NCBI RefSeq assembly: GCF_000300195.1
Contig: NZ_AMQH01000006.1
Location: 1-64,000, forward strand
Direction of reading: 5' to 3'
Length of the DNA stretch: 64,000 nt
Source of the DNA: Clostridium tunisiense TJ
Lineage (GTDB): Bacteria > Bacillota > Clostridia > Clostridiales > Clostridiaceae
In this document: piece after piece, positions 25,704-33,754 of the stretch
Layout: every line of letters starts with the position of its first letter
Numbering within the stretch: the first letter of the stretch is position 1
Program-made: the position numbers and the translations under genes
Notes under the pieces: generated by a model
What the model was told of the DNA's origin: nothing
The model's database searches: none
What the model saw: the letters and a program-made list of their open reading frames with translations, nothing else

Positions 25704-26180
25704 CTACTTTTTATAAAGCAATTCTTCTGAATAATCAGCCTCACTATATAACTTTTTTATTTCATTAAAAACATTACTATCAACATATTTGCCACCATTT
25801 TTCACTTCATTTTCATAAATAAACATAGAATTTTTTGAGACACTTATAGAGTTTATATAATGCTTTGCTTTATCATTATTATCTATAAGTTCAATAATAA
25901 ATTCAGTCTTTCTACTTTCCTTATTATATTCAGAAAGACTGATTGATTTTAAGTAATTCAATATCTTTTCTATATCCTGTGGTTTATCAATCATCTTGCT
26001 TCTGCCGCTCTCCTTTTTGTCACTTGTAATTGTTGCATTTATAAATTCAATCCTCTTAACTTGGTCTATATTAATTCCCTCAAGAGGCTTCGATATTTTA
26101 TTGTTTTTCCCTTGAGAACACCCACCTAACACTGCCATTAATACCAATAAACTCAATATAATTATTACAGTCCTTTTCAT
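25704..26180 (-). CDS. Putative lipoprotein
   Basis: 158 aa with signal and lipobox (LSLLVLMAVLGGC, Cys about 21). The mature part is charged and includes two beta-rich stretches (IDQVKRIEFINATITSDKK; TEFIIELIDNNDKAKHYI), similar in style to clostridial DUF5301-like lipoproteins. ATG at 26180 has AGGAG at about 8 nt; an upstream GTG overlaps that site. Function unknown. Confidence 0.6.
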   Translation of the reverse strand: MKRTVIIILSLLVLMAVLGGCSQGKNNKISKPLEGINIDQVKRIEFINATITSDKKESGRSKMIDKPQDIEKILNYLKSISLSEYNKESRKTEFIIELIDNNDKAKHYINSISVSKNSMFIYENEVKNGGKYVDSNVFNEIKKLYSEADYSEELLYKK

Positions 26181-26262
26181 TATTTTCACTCCTGCAAGGT
26201 TATGCCCCTCCCTTTACTTGTGTTGATATCTATAAATATTGATAAGAATAAATATTTAAAAC

Positions 26263-26320
26263 AATACTTCTTGATAATAAGAAATATTGTTAGTAAGAAA
26301 TATTGATAACAAGAAGTATT
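26263..26320. repeat. Inverted repeat with internal direct repeats
   Basis: AATACTTCTTG (26263-26273) and CAAGAAGTATT (26310-26320) are perfect inverse copies; between them AAGAAATATTG occurs twice. A palindrome ATTGATATCAAT (26318-26329) adjoins. It lies upstream of the lipoprotein gene. Confidence 0.6.
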
Positions 26321-26336
26321 GATATCAATAAAAGAA

Positions 26337-26366
26337 GATAAGAAGATATAGTGTTCATGCGGGTTT
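26337..26366 (+). repeat. Dispersed repeat, copy A
   Basis: Core AAGAAGATATAGTGTTCATG followed by a GGGTTT run; it recurs at 54552-54581 and, more diverged, at 57671-57696. Here it borders a GGGTTTGA/TTAAACCC hairpin (about 26362-26413) that may end the NUDIX transcript. Confidence 0.6.
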
Positions 26367-26431
26367 GAGGAGATTCTTAAATAAATTACCCTTATTTATT
26401 CACCTTAAACCCCTCATATAAATGAAACTAT

Positions 26432-26923
26432 TTATCTAATTGTATCTAAATACCCACTGATTCTCTCTTTGTGCTTCTGTACATATTTATCTGATTCAAG
26501 AAACTCAAAGAATTCCTCTTTTGTCAGCCACAAATAGGATATTGTTTCACCTTCTTGAAGCTTAATAGAATCTTTATCACAATTAGTTTTGCATAAATAA
26601 CCGTAATATATGGTATTCCTACTCATTGCTTTATATATCTGTTCTAGTTCTGTGGTTTCAATTCCTGTCTCTTCTTTCAGTTCCCTTATTGCAGCATCAT
26701 AAGGGCTCTCCCCTGCCAATGCACTGCCGCCCGCACTTGCTTCATATAATCCAGGATAATTTGGCTTTTTTAAATCTCTTTGCATTAAAAGAAACATGCC
26801 ATCCTCATGTCTAACTATTATTTCACTTACCAAATGAAATAGTCCTTTAGGGATTACTTCACCTCTAACCAAATTGCAACCTGCCTTCGTTCCATCTTCC
26901 TTATATGCATCCCATAGTTCCAT
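26432..26923 (-). CDS. NUDIX hydrolase
   Basis: 163-aa cytoplasmic enzyme. The Nudix box GSALAGESPYDAAIRELKEE followed by TGI fits Gx5Ex7REUxEExGU exactly, so Mg-dependent pyrophosphate-bond cleavage is expected. The N-terminus (ELWDAYKEDGTKAG) and the general pattern match the IDI-like/YfcD subgroup, often called house-cleaning pyrophosphatases; the substrate is unknown. A decayed copy of part of this gene is at 20945-20983. Confidence 0.9.
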   Translation of the reverse strand: MELWDAYKEDGTKAGCNLVRGEVIPKGLFHLVSEIIVRHEDGMFLLMQRDLKKPNYPGLYEASAGGSALAGESPYDAAIRELKEETGIETTELEQIYKAMSRNTIYYGYLCKTNCDKDSIKLQEGETISYLWLTKEEFFEFLESDKYVQKHKERISGYLDTIR

Positions 26924-27007
26924 TAGCTATCAGCTCCTAGTTTCTAATTTGTAGCACTTCTCATTTATTTATAGCTTTATTAAATCTAGCCTAAACTAAC
27001 ACTAAAT

Positions 27008-27346
27008 CTAGTCCACGCAACCTGTTCCTATAACTTTACAATCTTCAATGGAAACAAATATGCCTATGGTATTTATTGTAGGATTATCCTCTTTTGTTGT
27101 AAAAGACACAACATATATCTCCTTACCTATATAAGCTTCCTCACTGATATTCCTCATGGATGGAGAAAGTGTTACTTTTCTCACTTTGCCACTTCTCCAG
27201 CTACCTTCAATAAAGTCCTTAGCTTCAGGCCCAAGTTGTTCCCATGCTGCTCTTTTCACATTAGATTGCTCCTTAAAATAGGAGCTACCTGAATAAAGTG
27301 TGAAAATTATTATTATGGAAAAAATAATTATAATGTTTTTTTTCAT
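27008..27346 (-). CDS. Small secreted or membrane-anchored protein
   Basis: 112 aa: N-terminal hydrophobic segment (MKKNIIIIFSIIIIFTLYSG) then a small globular part (WEQLGPEAKDFIEGSW ... ISEEAYIGKEIYVVSFTT). No lipobox Cys. I do not recognise a defined family. GAGGATG precedes the ATG. It lies between the NUDIX and deaminase genes on the same strand. Confidence 0.6.
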   Translation of the reverse strand: MKKNIIIIFSIIIIFTLYSGSSYFKEQSNVKRAAWEQLGPEAKDFIEGSWRSGKVRKVTLSPSMRNISEEAYIGKEIYVVSFTTKEDNPTINTIGIFVSIEDCKVIGTGCVD

Positions 27347-27393
27347 TTTATCATCCTCAATTCAACCTATTTCATTAACAATACCTAGAATTA

Positions 27394-27777
27394 TTATGTT
27401 GAATAAGGTAGTAGTTCTTTTACAGTTACTTTCTCTATGCTATTTTCAGTTTGAACTAGAACTTTAATATTAGGAGCATACTGCTTGAGTAATTCTCTGC
27501 AATTTCCACAGGGTGGAATTATAGTGTTATTTTTCTTTGGCGACCTAACTGCAACAATAGTATCAAAGTCACGCTCTCCAGCGGTAATGGCTGCACCAAT
27601 TGCTATATATTCAGCACATGAGCCATGATGTGTATAAACATTTACTCCAACATAGGTATTACCATTCTTACAGCGTATTGCTGCTCCTACTGTATGATTT
27701 TCATCAACTTCATCAAAATTCTTGTTAATAACCTTTTTTGCTTCTTCAATTAAAACTAAATCATTACTATCAACCAT
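27394..27777 (-). CDS. Cytidine/blasticidin-S deaminase-like enzyme
   Basis: 127 aa zinc-dependent deaminase fold. The zinc site is formed by HGSCAEYIA (Cys plus catalytic Glu) and PPCGNCRELL (two Cys), giving three Cys ligands as in tetrameric cytidine deaminases and blasticidin-S deaminase. The NVYTHHGSCAEYIAIG pattern leans toward the blasticidin-deaminase side, but the natural substrate cannot be settled by eye. GGGGTAGGG precedes the ATG. Confidence 0.8.
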   Translation of the reverse strand: MVDSNDLVLIEEAKKVINKNFDEVDENHTVGAAIRCKNGNTYVGVNVYTHHGSCAEYIAIGAAITAGERDFDTIVAVRSPKKNNTIIPPCGNCRELLKQYAPNIKVLVQTENSIEKVTVKELLPYST

Positions 27778-27905
27778 AATTAACCCTACCCCTTTTATTG
27801 TAATTTATTATTTTATAACCTACTATTCAATTTTCAAAGCACCTCATTCGTGCCCTAAACTTCAATAGTTGCATCACTCAATTCTATATTTTAATTATGA
27901 GTGAT

Positions 27906-28433
27906 TTACAAGTTAATCCAATATCGTTGAGTGGTTTCAGAAAAAGCCTCATTAAAAACCTCATTTTCTAATACTCCATTGTTGTTTTGAATAACTTTGG
28001 CTGATGCAACATTTATTTTATCGCAGGTTATTAAAACTTTGTTTAAATTCAATTCCCTGAACTTCTCCAAGGCTAACTTTAACATTAAAGTTCCATATCC
28101 CTTTTTCCTTTCAGTTGGTCTTATTGAGTAACCTATATGTCCGCCCCTATTAAGTAGGGATTCATTTAATTTATGACGAATAGTAATCATTCCAATTATT
28201 TTACTATCTTCTGTTCTAATAAAAAAATAGGTATTTCCAGTCACCTTGCCTTCTGGTATGTTTGCTATATCTAAAGACTTCTCAAGTTTAAGCAACCATT
28301 CATCATAATTATCATACCTATTAAGCCCTGCTGTACCATTAATTTCTGAATTATGCTTTAAGAATTCTTGTATATATTCAAATGCTTGCCTTTCAAATTC
28401 CTTTGAAGGAGCTATCAATGTAAAATCTGTCAT
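27906..28433 (-). CDS. GNAT-family N-acetyltransferase
   Basis: 175 aa with acetyl-CoA-binding motif A around HIGYSIRPTERKKGYGTLMLKLAL and the motif B region (VLITCDKINVASAKVIQNNNG). The N-terminal half resembles YesJ/YjdJ-type acetyltransferases. Substrate unknown. A 40-nt remnant of its 3' end (37 of 40 identical) lies at 30969-31008. Confidence 0.85.
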   Translation of the reverse strand: MTDFTLIAPSKEFERQAFEYIQEFLKHNSEINGTAGLNRYDNYDEWLLKLEKSLDIANIPEGKVTGNTYFFIRTEDSKIIGMITIRHKLNESLLNRGGHIGYSIRPTERKKGYGTLMLKLALEKFRELNLNKVLITCDKINVASAKVIQNNNGVLENEVFNEAFSETTQRYWINL

Positions 28434-28544
28434 TTTCTCACCTCATAAATTAATAAAATAAAATAGTATATATTTTTTCATGCTAATAATCACAATTTAA
28501 AATTCAATAGGCAAAGTAATATTTATTAAACCCATACTACAATT

Positions 28545-29156
28545 CTATAGAATCACTGTCAGTATTAAACTTGATGCCATATTAATAAGTATATGAGCAA
28601 TCATAACTGGTATAATGCTCCCATCACTTTTTCTATCTACAATATATCCAAATGTATACCCTAACAAAAAAGCATTTATAATTCGTACAGTGATATCTAC
28701 TAAAGATGCTGAACCTCGTATGACGAAATGTGGCAATGCAAACACAAGAGCTTGAAGAGCATTTCCCTTTAAAAACCCAAGATTTTCAATGAGTTTTTTT
28801 GCAACAAATCCTCTAAAAAGAATCTCTTCTGCTATACCTGTTTTCAAGCCATAAAGCAAAAGGTACATGAAGAATGTTAATGATGTAAAGTATTGTGTAT
28901 CAACAGTATTCCTACCACTATATCCCAACTTGATTACCACAATATTAGTTGATAATGTTACTAAGTATACTATAGTAATAATAAGAACTGTCTCAAAGAC
29001 ATTGATGTTTTGTGGCTTATAAATACCTATTGAATTAAAAAATCCTTTTGATGACTTTTCTTTAATTAGATACCACATGAGAGGTATAATTGAGAATAAT
29101 AAGATATTAAATATAACACCAATAAATTCGTTAATCAGTGTATTAATTACATTCAT
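28545..29156 (-). CDS. CPBP-family intramembrane protease
   Basis: 203-aa, multi-helix membrane protein with EEILFRG (catalytic EExxxR), ALVFALPHFVIRG and the C-terminal HILINMASS. This is the second CPBP gene in the window and is not closely similar to the one at 21434. AAGGAG precedes the ATG by 7 nt. The substrate is unknown. Confidence 0.85.
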   Translation of the reverse strand: MNVINTLINEFIGVIFNILLFSIIPLMWYLIKEKSSKGFFNSIGIYKPQNINVFETVLIITIVYLVTLSTNIVVIKLGYSGRNTVDTQYFTSLTFFMYLLLYGLKTGIAEEILFRGFVAKKLIENLGFLKGNALQALVFALPHFVIRGSASLVDITVRIINAFLLGYTFGYIVDRKSDGSIIPVMIAHILINMASSLILTVIL

Positions 29157-29272
29157 ATTTATACTCCTTCTGTTATTGATCTAGCCTTTCCCTATACTCA
29201 TCATTCCAATAAAAAATAGTAATTAATCTCTTTTCTAATTTCACCTGTCATTAATGCTTTTGAAAAGAGGAG

Positions 29273-30070
29273 CTATTTCTTTGTAGAGATAAATAACCCT
29301 GTTTCCTTAGGAATATTTATGGACCCTTCTTTTTGTCTTATTTCTTCAAAGTAATCATATAATCCATGCAAATCACTTTCAGTATAATGTGCTATAGTAA
29401 TAGTAGATTTTAACCAATCTATTAAATCTTGAGTTTCAGTGATAGCTAAGGAATCTTCATGGTCATATCTTTCAACTTCATCAAAATGTTTACTTAATAA
29501 TTCCTCTCCATTTTGCATATTGAAAGTAAAGTTTTCCGTAAAGGAATTTAGTTTTGGATTAACCTTTTTAAAAGCATCTCTAAGAAATGGCCTCATACCT
29601 CCATTTCCATTTGTTGCTGAATAAAACTTCCCACCACTTTTAAGTACTCTGTTAACTTCAGATAGTGCTTTTGATAAATCTGGCACATGATATAACATGT
29701 GATTTGCTATAATAACGTCAAAGCAATTATCAGGGAAGGGTATATTCTGAATGTCCACCTTTTGTGCTAACATATTATTTCTACTTGAATACTTTTCCCA
29801 AACTACTTTTACCATGCCCTCTGAAAAGTCCGATAAAACTAAAGTACAATCCTCTGGTAACTTATGAATTCCCTTTTCCCATTGAGCGCCATTGCCACAG
29901 CCTAATTCTAATATGCGGCACCCCTTTGGAAACTCATATTTTTCAAAAAGCCAAGGGAAAAACCCCTGCTTATTTGTACTGTATTTATCATGTAATTTAG
30001 TTCTTATGGATAAATTACTACCATCTTTATATTGTTCTTTCACATTTTCTGCTTTGTTCATTACTGACAT
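29273..30070 (-). CDS. Class I SAM-dependent methyltransferase
   Basis: 265 aa Rossmann-fold methyltransferase: motif I RILELGCGNGAQW, the acidic end of strand 2 (LVLSDFSEGMV), and CFDVIIANHMLYHVPDLSKAL (motif IV region) as in the UbiE/COQ5-like Methyltransf_11 group. Small-molecule substrate, identity unknown. The ATG at 30070 follows GGGGGG at a short distance. Confidence 0.88.
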   Translation of the reverse strand: MSVMNKAENVKEQYKDGSNLSIRTKLHDKYSTNKQGFFPWLFEKYEFPKGCRILELGCGNGAQWEKGIHKLPEDCTLVLSDFSEGMVKVVWEKYSSRNNMLAQKVDIQNIPFPDNCFDVIIANHMLYHVPDLSKALSEVNRVLKSGGKFYSATNGNGGMRPFLRDAFKKVNPKLNSFTENFTFNMQNGEELLSKHFDEVERYDHEDSLAITETQDLIDWLKSTITIAHYTESDLHGLYDYFEEIRQKEGSINIPKETGLFISTKK

Positions 30071-30263
30071 AACTTTCCCCCCAATAATATGAATAACCTT
30101 TGCTATATAATGAATAGCTTATTTTTATTATATTGCTGTCCATTAAATCTACAATAACTCTATAACTTATTTTAAAATAATAATTTTTTTTACTATTTCT
30201 GTTGTTTTTGACCTGGCTTCAAGTTCTTAAACTTGTAATAAATCAATGAAAATAATATCTTAA

Positions 30264-30821
30264 TTATTGTTTAAGCGTAATTTTAAAATCTGATGGAATT
30301 TTTTTATTCTCAACCACCAAACAAATACTAAAGAAAATCTCTATTGTCATCATCATCCCCGCAAGAATATAGGGTTCAAAATTTATACCAACTATAAGGG
30401 ATAAAATTGGAACTAAAATAGCAAATGCAATATATGATTTAGACTTATATAGCCAGCCATAGGGCAATAAATGTGCTCCAAAAATCATTGCTATTATCAT
30501 TAACATTTTTTCAGGTAGTGTTGGATATATCCACATTGCAATTAACAGGTACAGCATTTGATTGGCAGAAAAAAGAATTCCCAAGTTAGTTAAGGGATTT
30601 TCCTTGTTTTGAAAATCTACTTTGATTATTTTAGATATTAGAAATGCTAAAGGCATTAGCGGTGCTGTAAAACAAAATGTAAGTAGGTTCTTAGTAAGAA
30701 TAGGTACTGATGTTGCATGAAGAATAAGTACAGCACCCCAAATAACAATTGATGCTAATATGAAATGTAATCCTTTCTTTTGCTTAATTGCACAATCCAA
30801 GCGTAGTTCTTCTAAGTTCAT
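30264..30821 (-). CDS. Six-helix membrane protein (DUF7010-like)
   Basis: 185 aa, about six transmembrane helices with short loops, charged N-terminus (EELRLDCAIKQKKG) and C-terminus. The start and the segment AHLLPYGWLYKSKSYI resemble the uncharacterised DUF7010 group; this assignment is from memory. Weak ribosome site. Function unknown. Confidence 0.65.
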   Translation of the reverse strand: MNLEELRLDCAIKQKKGLHFILASIVIWGAVLILHATSVPILTKNLLTFCFTAPLMPLAFLISKIIKVDFQNKENPLTNLGILFSANQMLYLLIAMWIYPTLPEKMLMIIAMIFGAHLLPYGWLYKSKSYIAFAILVPILSLIVGINFEPYILAGMMMTIEIFFSICLVVENKKIPSDFKITLKQ

Positions 30822-30968
30822 AATTTATCTTTAGTGAAAGTGTACTGTAAGTACCAAACTCCCACTAAAATTCACCTCATTTCTTTTTATACTTTTTTGT
30901 GTATAGCATATAAGCTACTTTGTTGATAATTCATCACCTTAAGAAAAGTACGTATTAATTCTTAATTA

Positions 30969-31008
30969 TAATTATGGGTGATTTATAAGTTAATCCAATA
31001 TTGTTGAG
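30969..31008 (-). pseudogene. Remnant of a GNAT gene 3' end
   Basis: 40 nt with 3 differences from the last codons and downstream flank of the acetyltransferase gene at 27892-27931, in the same orientation. Nothing else of that gene remains here. Confidence 0.6.
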
Positions 31009-31085
31009 TTCTGTGAGATTGCCATTTACATCTAATAAAGCTGGAATGTTCATTTTTGCTTTTTCCAACTATTGATGAAAACACT

Positions 31086-31595
31086 CTACTTAACTAGATT
31101 GTATCGTGCCATGATGTGCTCATCTTCATATTTACCATTTCTTATGATTGCATATTTTTTTGTTCCTTCTATGACAAAACCTAAAGACTTGTACAAATTA
31201 ATTGCTCGTTCATTGTCTATAAATACTCCTAATTCCAATCTCACAAGCATCAGCCAATTATCTGCTAAATCAATAACTTTATTCAACAATGCCTTACCAA
31301 TACCTTTACCTTGATAATCCTTACTAATAGTAATTCCAAGGCTTCCAGAGTGTCTAACTCGTGGAGAATTATTTACAGTTAAACCTGCAATCCCAACTAC
31401 TTTTTTTCCTCCATTTTCTTCAACCTCTGCAACAAATATATGTTGATTATCTGTAAGTCCACTAATGAATGCTTGGGATTTTGTTACCCTATCACTTGTT
31501 AATGACATTATATTTTCTCTTACCCCATCCATGGTGCGAATTTCATGTATGGCCTCAGCATCCTCTAGTGTTATAGGTCTTATATTAATATTCAC
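31086..31595 (-). CDS. GNAT-family N-acetyltransferase
   Basis: 169 aa. Motif A is SLGITISKDYQGKGIGKALLNKVID (Q/R-x-x-G-x-G/A present as QGKGIG), with FIDNERAINLYKSLGFVIEG as motif B. This RimI/PhnO-like pattern is general; the target is unknown. GTG start with AGGAGGGG upstream. It is only distantly similar to the GNAT at 27906. Confidence 0.88.
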   Translation of the reverse strand: MNINIRPITLEDAEAIHEIRTMDGVRENIMSLTSDRVTKSQAFISGLTDNQHIFVAEVEENGGKKVVGIAGLTVNNSPRVRHSGSLGITISKDYQGKGIGKALLNKVIDLADNWLMLVRLELGVFIDNERAINLYKSLGFVIEGTKKYAIIRNGKYEDEHIMARYNLVK

Positions 31596-31635
31596 TGTTA
31601 TCCCCTCCTAAAACATATAATAACCTTGTTATTTT

Positions 31636-31788
31636 CTATCTTTTAATACTCGATTGTGTTATGCCAAGAACGATAAAGCAGCACCCAATAGGTATAAATA
31701 CATAGTTTTTACCTATAATAGCAGCAATAAAAAATAAAATTGCTGATAATAAATAAAGCATTCTCACTAATTTTTCTTTACTTTTCAT
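31636..31788 (-). CDS. 50-residue two-helix membrane protein
   Basis: A short frame with ATG at 31788 and GGGGAAATG just upstream, ending TAG at 31636. The sequence begins MKSKEKLVRMLYLLSAILFF and continues with a second hydrophobic stretch (YVFIPIGCCFIVLGI) and a basic end (SSIKR), a classic small membrane-protein layout. It sits between the GNAT and esterase genes on the same strand. Function unknown. Confidence 0.6.
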   Translation of the reverse strand: MKSKEKLVRMLYLLSAILFFIAAIIGKNYVFIPIGCCFIVLGITQSSIKR

Positions 31789-31923
31789 AAATCATTTCCC
31801 CTATTTCTCACCAAGTTAGTACTACTAGGACTTCCTATACCTATAGCACCAAAGTCTAAGTTACAGTTTATACAAATGGTTGTGTAATAGTTATTTGTAT
31901 AAACTATTAATAACATCCAGTTT

Positions 31924-33168
31924 TTATTTATTTCCAACAAGGTAAACTAGTCCTTTTGCCAAGGTTTCTCCCCAACTTAAATAATCATGTCCACCTTTAA
32001 ATTCTGAGTATTCAACCTGATATCCCTTAGAAAGAAGTACATCTTTCATTATTATGTTCGGCTTTATCATCCTATTTCCCTCTAGAATTCCTACTTCTAA
32101 GTAAAACTTTAAGTTCAGCTTTTCATTTTCTTTAAATAAATTACTAATCCAAGTTTCCTGAAACTCTTCTTTTGAATTCACTTTTTCAGGAGTCCACCCT
32201 GGACACCACCAAAAGGATCCTGATTGGGATAAAACATTACCAAATACCTCTGATTTCATTAGACCTAAGTAAGTTGCAGCTAATCCCCCTAAGCTAAGAC
32301 CACCTATTATAGAATCCTCTGGCTTATGCGAAACATTATATCTTTCTCTCACATATGGAACTATCTCCTCAGCTACAAAACTAGTAAAATCCTTATTACA
32401 GGACAGCATCTCAAATCTATTGTCCTTACTTTCTATAAATACTGCTACTATAGGTGCTATTTGCTTTTCATAAATTAGGTTGTCCAATAATGAAGGTGTT
32501 AAAAGCCCATGAACGTATTCAAAGCCATCACTTAAAACTAGCATTTTACAAGGTTCTTCTTCTTTTGAATATGCTACAGAAGTATAAATCCACACTCTAT
32601 ACTCATCATTTAAAATCTTACTTTTATATCTAAACATTTCTAAGTTTCCATTAGGGGTATCTTCCCTTTTCACAGACCACACTTTAGGCTCTGCTTTAGG
32701 AAGTTCAACCATATTGCATGTCCAAGGCTGTGAATCTGGAGTTTCTTCGTCCTTTGGAACTAAAACCTTTTGCTTTGCCAATGGATCAATTCTTATACAT
32801 TCTTCATTTCTTTTTTGCCAATCTTCATTTAAAGGATCATTTACAGTTAAAAAGTATCTAAATCTTAAATCATTTCTTACTTTAAAAGTCTTATACCAAA
32901 TATCAGTATCTAGAATCCTATCCATTTTATTTTTTTCGTAATCTAGTCCTACGCAGCCATCAAGGACCACAACATTTTCAACTTCCTTGTCCCCTTCGTA
33001 TAAAAACGTAATTAGTACATTATCAGTATCTCCCTGGATTTCTTCTATAATTGGTGTATTATCTTCTTTTACTTCCTTCCAAAATTCATCTATAGCCTTT
33101 TTATTTCCTTCCAAAATATTTCTTTTTAGTTTATTAATTTTTTCACTTTCAAAGCTCATGTTATTCAC
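31924..33168 (-). CDS. Enterochelin-esterase-like serine hydrolase
   Basis: 414 aa with two parts: an N-terminal Ig-like domain as in Fes-type esterases (about 1-165, with WYKTFKVRNDLRFRYFLTVNDP) and a C-terminal alpha/beta hydrolase (PF00756-like) with nucleophile GGLSLGG and catalytic His in FKGGHDYLSWG. It lacks a signal peptide, so it is cytoplasmic. Fes releases iron from ferric enterobactin; here no siderophore uptake genes are close, so another ester is possible. GTG start at 33168 has AGGGGG 7 nt upstream. Confidence 0.85.
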   Translation of the reverse strand: MNNMSFESEKINKLKRNILEGNKKAIDEFWKEVKEDNTPIIEEIQGDTDNVLITFLYEGDKEVENVVVLDGCVGLDYEKNKMDRILDTDIWYKTFKVRNDLRFRYFLTVNDPLNEDWQKRNEECIRIDPLAKQKVLVPKDEETPDSQPWTCNMVELPKAEPKVWSVKREDTPNGNLEMFRYKSKILNDEYRVWIYTSVAYSKEEEPCKMLVLSDGFEYVHGLLTPSLLDNLIYEKQIAPIVAVFIESKDNRFEMLSCNKDFTSFVAEEIVPYVRERYNVSHKPEDSIIGGLSLGGLAATYLGLMKSEVFGNVLSQSGSFWWCPGWTPEKVNSKEEFQETWISNLFKENEKLNLKFYLEVGILEGNRMIKPNIIMKDVLLSKGYQVEYSEFKGGHDYLSWGETLAKGLVYLVGNK

Positions 33169-33222
33169 AATAAGTCCCCCTCCCTCTATTTAAAAGTATT
33201 TTTATAAATGTGAAACAAAATA

Positions 33223-33426
33223 TTATAATTTACTCACATTTTCTTTAATTGTCTTTGTTATCTTTTCTGTACAAAAAATCACTGTTGAAATTATTGATAT
33301 TCCCAATAAATATGCACTTCCCTCAATTCTATCAACACCTAACACCCGTAAAAAAATTGCTACTCCATATATTATTGCAACAGCAACTAAAAAGGATGTT
33401 ACATATGGTTTAAGTATTTGCTTCAC
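33223..33426 (-). CDS. Small two-helix membrane protein
   Basis: 67 aa, GTG start with GGAGGGGG 5-8 nt upstream. Two hydrophobic helices (SFLVAVAIIYGVAIFL and SAYLLGISIISTVIFC) and a basic C-terminus. No recognised family. Confidence 0.6.
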   Translation of the reverse strand: MKQILKPYVTSFLVAVAIIYGVAIFLRVLGVDRIEGSAYLLGISIISTVIFCTEKITKTIKENVSKL

Positions 33427-33754
33427 TTAATCCCCCTCCTTATCAACAGTTAAATTAAAGGTTTTAAAACTTCTATAAGCCCATTTCAAAAGAACCTTTA
33501 ATAAGTAATTTACTTGTAATTTATATTTTACCATGGGGTTAATGTAAAAATATACCTATAACCTTTAATTATTTACATAAATCAAAAAATAAAGACAATT
33601 CACATCTAATACTTTAATTTAATTAAAGCTTTAGCTGTAAACTGTCTTTGATTGAATTTTATTTTGTGATTTAATAACAATTGTCCAAGCATTGATAGGT
33701 GTTATTTTCTTCAATTACCCTATAGCAATCCTACTTCTAAATTTACTATTATCC
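33427..33754. other. Intergenic region with terminator and a repeated motif
   Basis: 33542-33571 repeats the motif found at 22365-22394. The terminator of the anti-sigma gene lies at 33583-33649. No gene seen. Confidence 0.5.
33583..33649 (-). terminator. Terminator of the first sigma/anti-sigma operon
   Basis: On the minus strand AAAGACAGTTTACA pairs with TGTGAATTGTCTTT, followed by ATTTTTTG. The hairpin has a long AT-rich loop. Confidence 0.7.
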
